The notes below the pieces were generated by a model that saw only the letters and a program-made list of their open reading frames with translations, was not told the origin of the DNA and did not search any database. This document shows positions 62,200 to 64,000 of a stretch of 64,000 nucleotides of DNA, in pieces (positions within the stretch are counted from its first letter, which is position 1; every line of letters begins with the position of its first letter). The position numbers were made by a program, and so were the translations under genes. Origin of the DNA: Agapetus fuscipes (taxonomy: Eukaryota; Arthropoda; Insecta; Trichoptera; Glossosomatidae); assembly GCA_951799405.1 (NCBI GenBank), contig OX637335.1, positions 16,496,342 to 16,560,341 of the forward strand. The letters run 5' to 3'.

Positions 62200-62395
62200 C
62201 CGACTAACAAAGAAAGAGTAGAGAGGTAATGTCAGAGAAACCGCGAAAGGAGAAGACCGACAAAGGAATGGATAGACCAAATCGGCGTTCTAAGTCCATA
62301 TCCGGCATGTGCAAACGCGAACTTATACGTGTCTGCTCATGGGAATGCATGTAATTTGAATTTCAAATGTAAATACATCTTTACAACTTAGATAT
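62200..62395 (+). repeat. LINE C-terminal fragment joined to an X 3' fragment
   Basis: 62235-62285 reads R-R-P-T-K-E-W-I-D-Q-I-G-V-L (the RPxKxWxDQI signature). 62290-62395 is X from 'gtccatatccggcatgtgca' to 'catctttacaacttagatat'. Confidence 0.6.
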
Positions 62396-62783
62396 ATAGA
62401 AAAATTATAGATGCACCTAGCTCTAAGTACCTTTTACACAACAAAAATGGCAATGATATGTTTTCGTGTTTGGCGAGCGTAATGGCAAAGTTCACTTCAT
62501 TTGCATAACGGTCGATCAGATCCGATGTTTGAATATTTCAATAGAGACTAGGGCTCTGTTAACACAGCTAAGGCGGGCTACAACCAATTTGTGATCTCCT
62601 GCTATACTAATACACTGATTACTTATTCCCGTATTAATGAGTCCTTACAATTTGAGCAATTACTCGCTATGTGCCCAAGCTGGTCGAGGGCTCCTCTTGA
62701 AGGCATGTTGATTCAGCAGACTATTACAAGTCCGAGCCGAAATCAGAACAGGGTTTTATCAATTAATTAAATTGCATGTTTTG
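62396..62783. other. unassigned DNA
   Basis: No element recognised; moderately GC-rich and unique-looking. Confidence 0.3.
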
Positions 62784-62791
62784 GTCTAATC

Positions 62792-63072
62792 CAGGGGTGT
62801 CCAAAATAATATTGCGGAGGGCCGCCAGGTTTAGTATTTTTGTAATCGTGGCGGCCCAAAGGAAATGTTCAATTTCACCTGTCTCGTCAACATTTTTTTT
62901 TCCATAAGTACCTACAAACATGTACCTGTTATTCATAGTCAATAGATAGATGATTGAATTAACTACCTAATGATAGAAGATTTTTTAAACTATTCGTGCA
63001 ATATCTATTGATGTCATCGCGGGCCTGATGAAGGACTTATGCGGGCCACATCGTGGCCGGCGGACAGGCCTG
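62792..63072. mobile_element. hAT-type MITE with target duplication (281 bp)
   Basis: Ends CAGGGGTGTCC and GGACAGGCCTG are inverted; subterminal GGAGGGCCGCCAGG and GGGCCACATCGTGGCCGGCG. GTCTAATC precedes (62784-62791) and GTCTAATA follows (63073-63080), 7 of 8 matching. No ORF. Confidence 0.85.
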
Positions 63073-63112
63073 GTCTAATATATATAGGTATTTGCAGTAT
63101 TTTTTATTATTT

Positions 63113-63375
63113 GCGTTCTTTGACTTATAGGTTGGTATGAGGCTGACCACACGTACTGTAAAAATTGGTTAATCTGGACACTGTCATCTCTTTTTCAGGG
63201 AAAATCGGCAAAAATTGCTGGGTGCATGTTTATTTGTGGTTTGGATTTAAATTTGTCAGTACACATGCAGCATTTGTAAGCGTGAACTTACACGTGTTTG
63301 TTTGTGGGTATGCATTTAATATGAATTTCAAATTTTAAAATATCTTTGCAACTTAGATTATAGATTATAGAGGCA
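63113..63375 (+). repeat. Family X copy
   Basis: GTTCTTTGACTTATAGGTTG to AATATCTTTGCAACTTAGAT; full length. Confidence 0.85.
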
Positions 63376-63411
63376 TGATTCACAAAAACGACACTTTTAA
63401 ATTATTTGCCC

Positions 63412-63442
<31 letters not shown>

Positions 63443-64000
63443 ATTCAAAAATAGATTACATTAATTATTTACATTTTTTTTTTTTTTTATACATTGTTAT
63501 TAGAATCTAACCCTCAGGCAAAAGCGAATGCTTGTGTGCCTTGAGGGCGAGAGCTTTAATATTTAATGTTCATTTGCATAACTATTTTTTTAAAAAGGTA
63601 TAATATATCTTATTCTATTTATATTAACTAATAACAACTTTATTAACTATTATCAACTTTATTTATTCTATCATATGTATTACATATTACTATATTATCT
63701 ATACTATACATACTCTATATCACTATGTTATTTGTATAACAAAAGAAGAAATGTGAAGGTTCAAACAAAGCATGTACTTAAATACGTTTAAATTTTGTAA
63801 ATCTTGTAGTTTTTCTTTAAATTAGTAAAGATATCGAAAAAAATATAATACAATTAAAAAATCACCTAAAACTTAAATAATTATATGCATTTTAAAATGT
63901 TAAAAAAGCACTCTAAGGAACCAAAATAACAAGAGAAAATCAGTTTTTTGTTCCATAAATTGAAGATGAAATTTTAAATGTTTTTTTATAAGAGTTTTAT
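63376..64000. other. unassigned AT-rich DNA
   Basis: Two T-runs (63416-63439, 63475-63489) and short TATATTA repeats (63600-63740). No gene; the sequence continues beyond the window. Confidence 0.4.

Overview
This window looks like intergenic or intronic DNA from an AT-rich, repeat-laden invertebrate genome. An arthropod is the best guess: CCTAA repeats (TTAGG on the other strand, the usual arthropod telomere motif) sit inside a minisatellite, and the TE mix (LINEs, tRNA-headed SINEs, Helitrons, hAT relatives, ribozyme-like Penelope-type ends) fits. The species cannot be named from the sequence. There are no bacterial signals (operons, Shine-Dalgarno sites, dense ORFs). Most long open frames come from repeats.

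Protein-coding content is minimal. The one good coding block is the reverse transcriptase of a CR1/L2-type LINE on the minus strand (46922-48545), broken by a one-base frameshift. One unrecognised but exon-like block (55662-55979, minus) has a splice acceptor, an open frame and a poly(A) signal. One 5S rRNA-like sequence lies at 54531-54650.

The rest is transposable elements, many nested. (1) Family X, a ~250-bp short interspersed element with a TTAGA-repeat tail, has about 40 full or partial copies on both strands. (2) Family Y is a tRNA-headed SINE with two alternative 3' ends, Ya and Yb; Ya shares its 3' end with the CR1/L2-type LINE here, so SINE and probable partner are both visible. (3) Family Z is a second tRNA-headed SINE. 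(4) A composite Helitron is present twice (37528-40653 and 56979-61839). (5) hAT-like elements lie at 8719-10752 and 62792-63072 and inside both Helitrons. (6) Several palindromic MITE families occur, named A to G. (7) Solo LTRs of one family recur. (8) Hammerhead-ribozyme-like motifs sit next to AATAAA-type tails, as in Penelope-like elements. (9) C-terminal ends of a second LINE family are scattered throughout.

Layout: 1-5.1 kb, tandem arrays and unassigned DNA; 5.1-16.3 kb, X copies, a 2-kb hAT-like element and a 913-bp tandem duplication; 16.3-30 kb, X, Y and Z copies, LINE ends and a solo LTR; 30-37.5 kb, dense nested LTR/SINE/MITE clusters; 37.5-40.7 kb, Helitron A; 40.7-55 kb, X copies, an LTR, the X-LINE-MITE nest, a ~150-bp tandem array and the 5S/Y pair; 55-57 kb, the candidate exon and ribozyme-like palindromes; 57-61.8 kb, Helitron B; 61.9-64 kb, X copies and a hAT MITE. 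All identities come from reading the sequence; no database search was possible.
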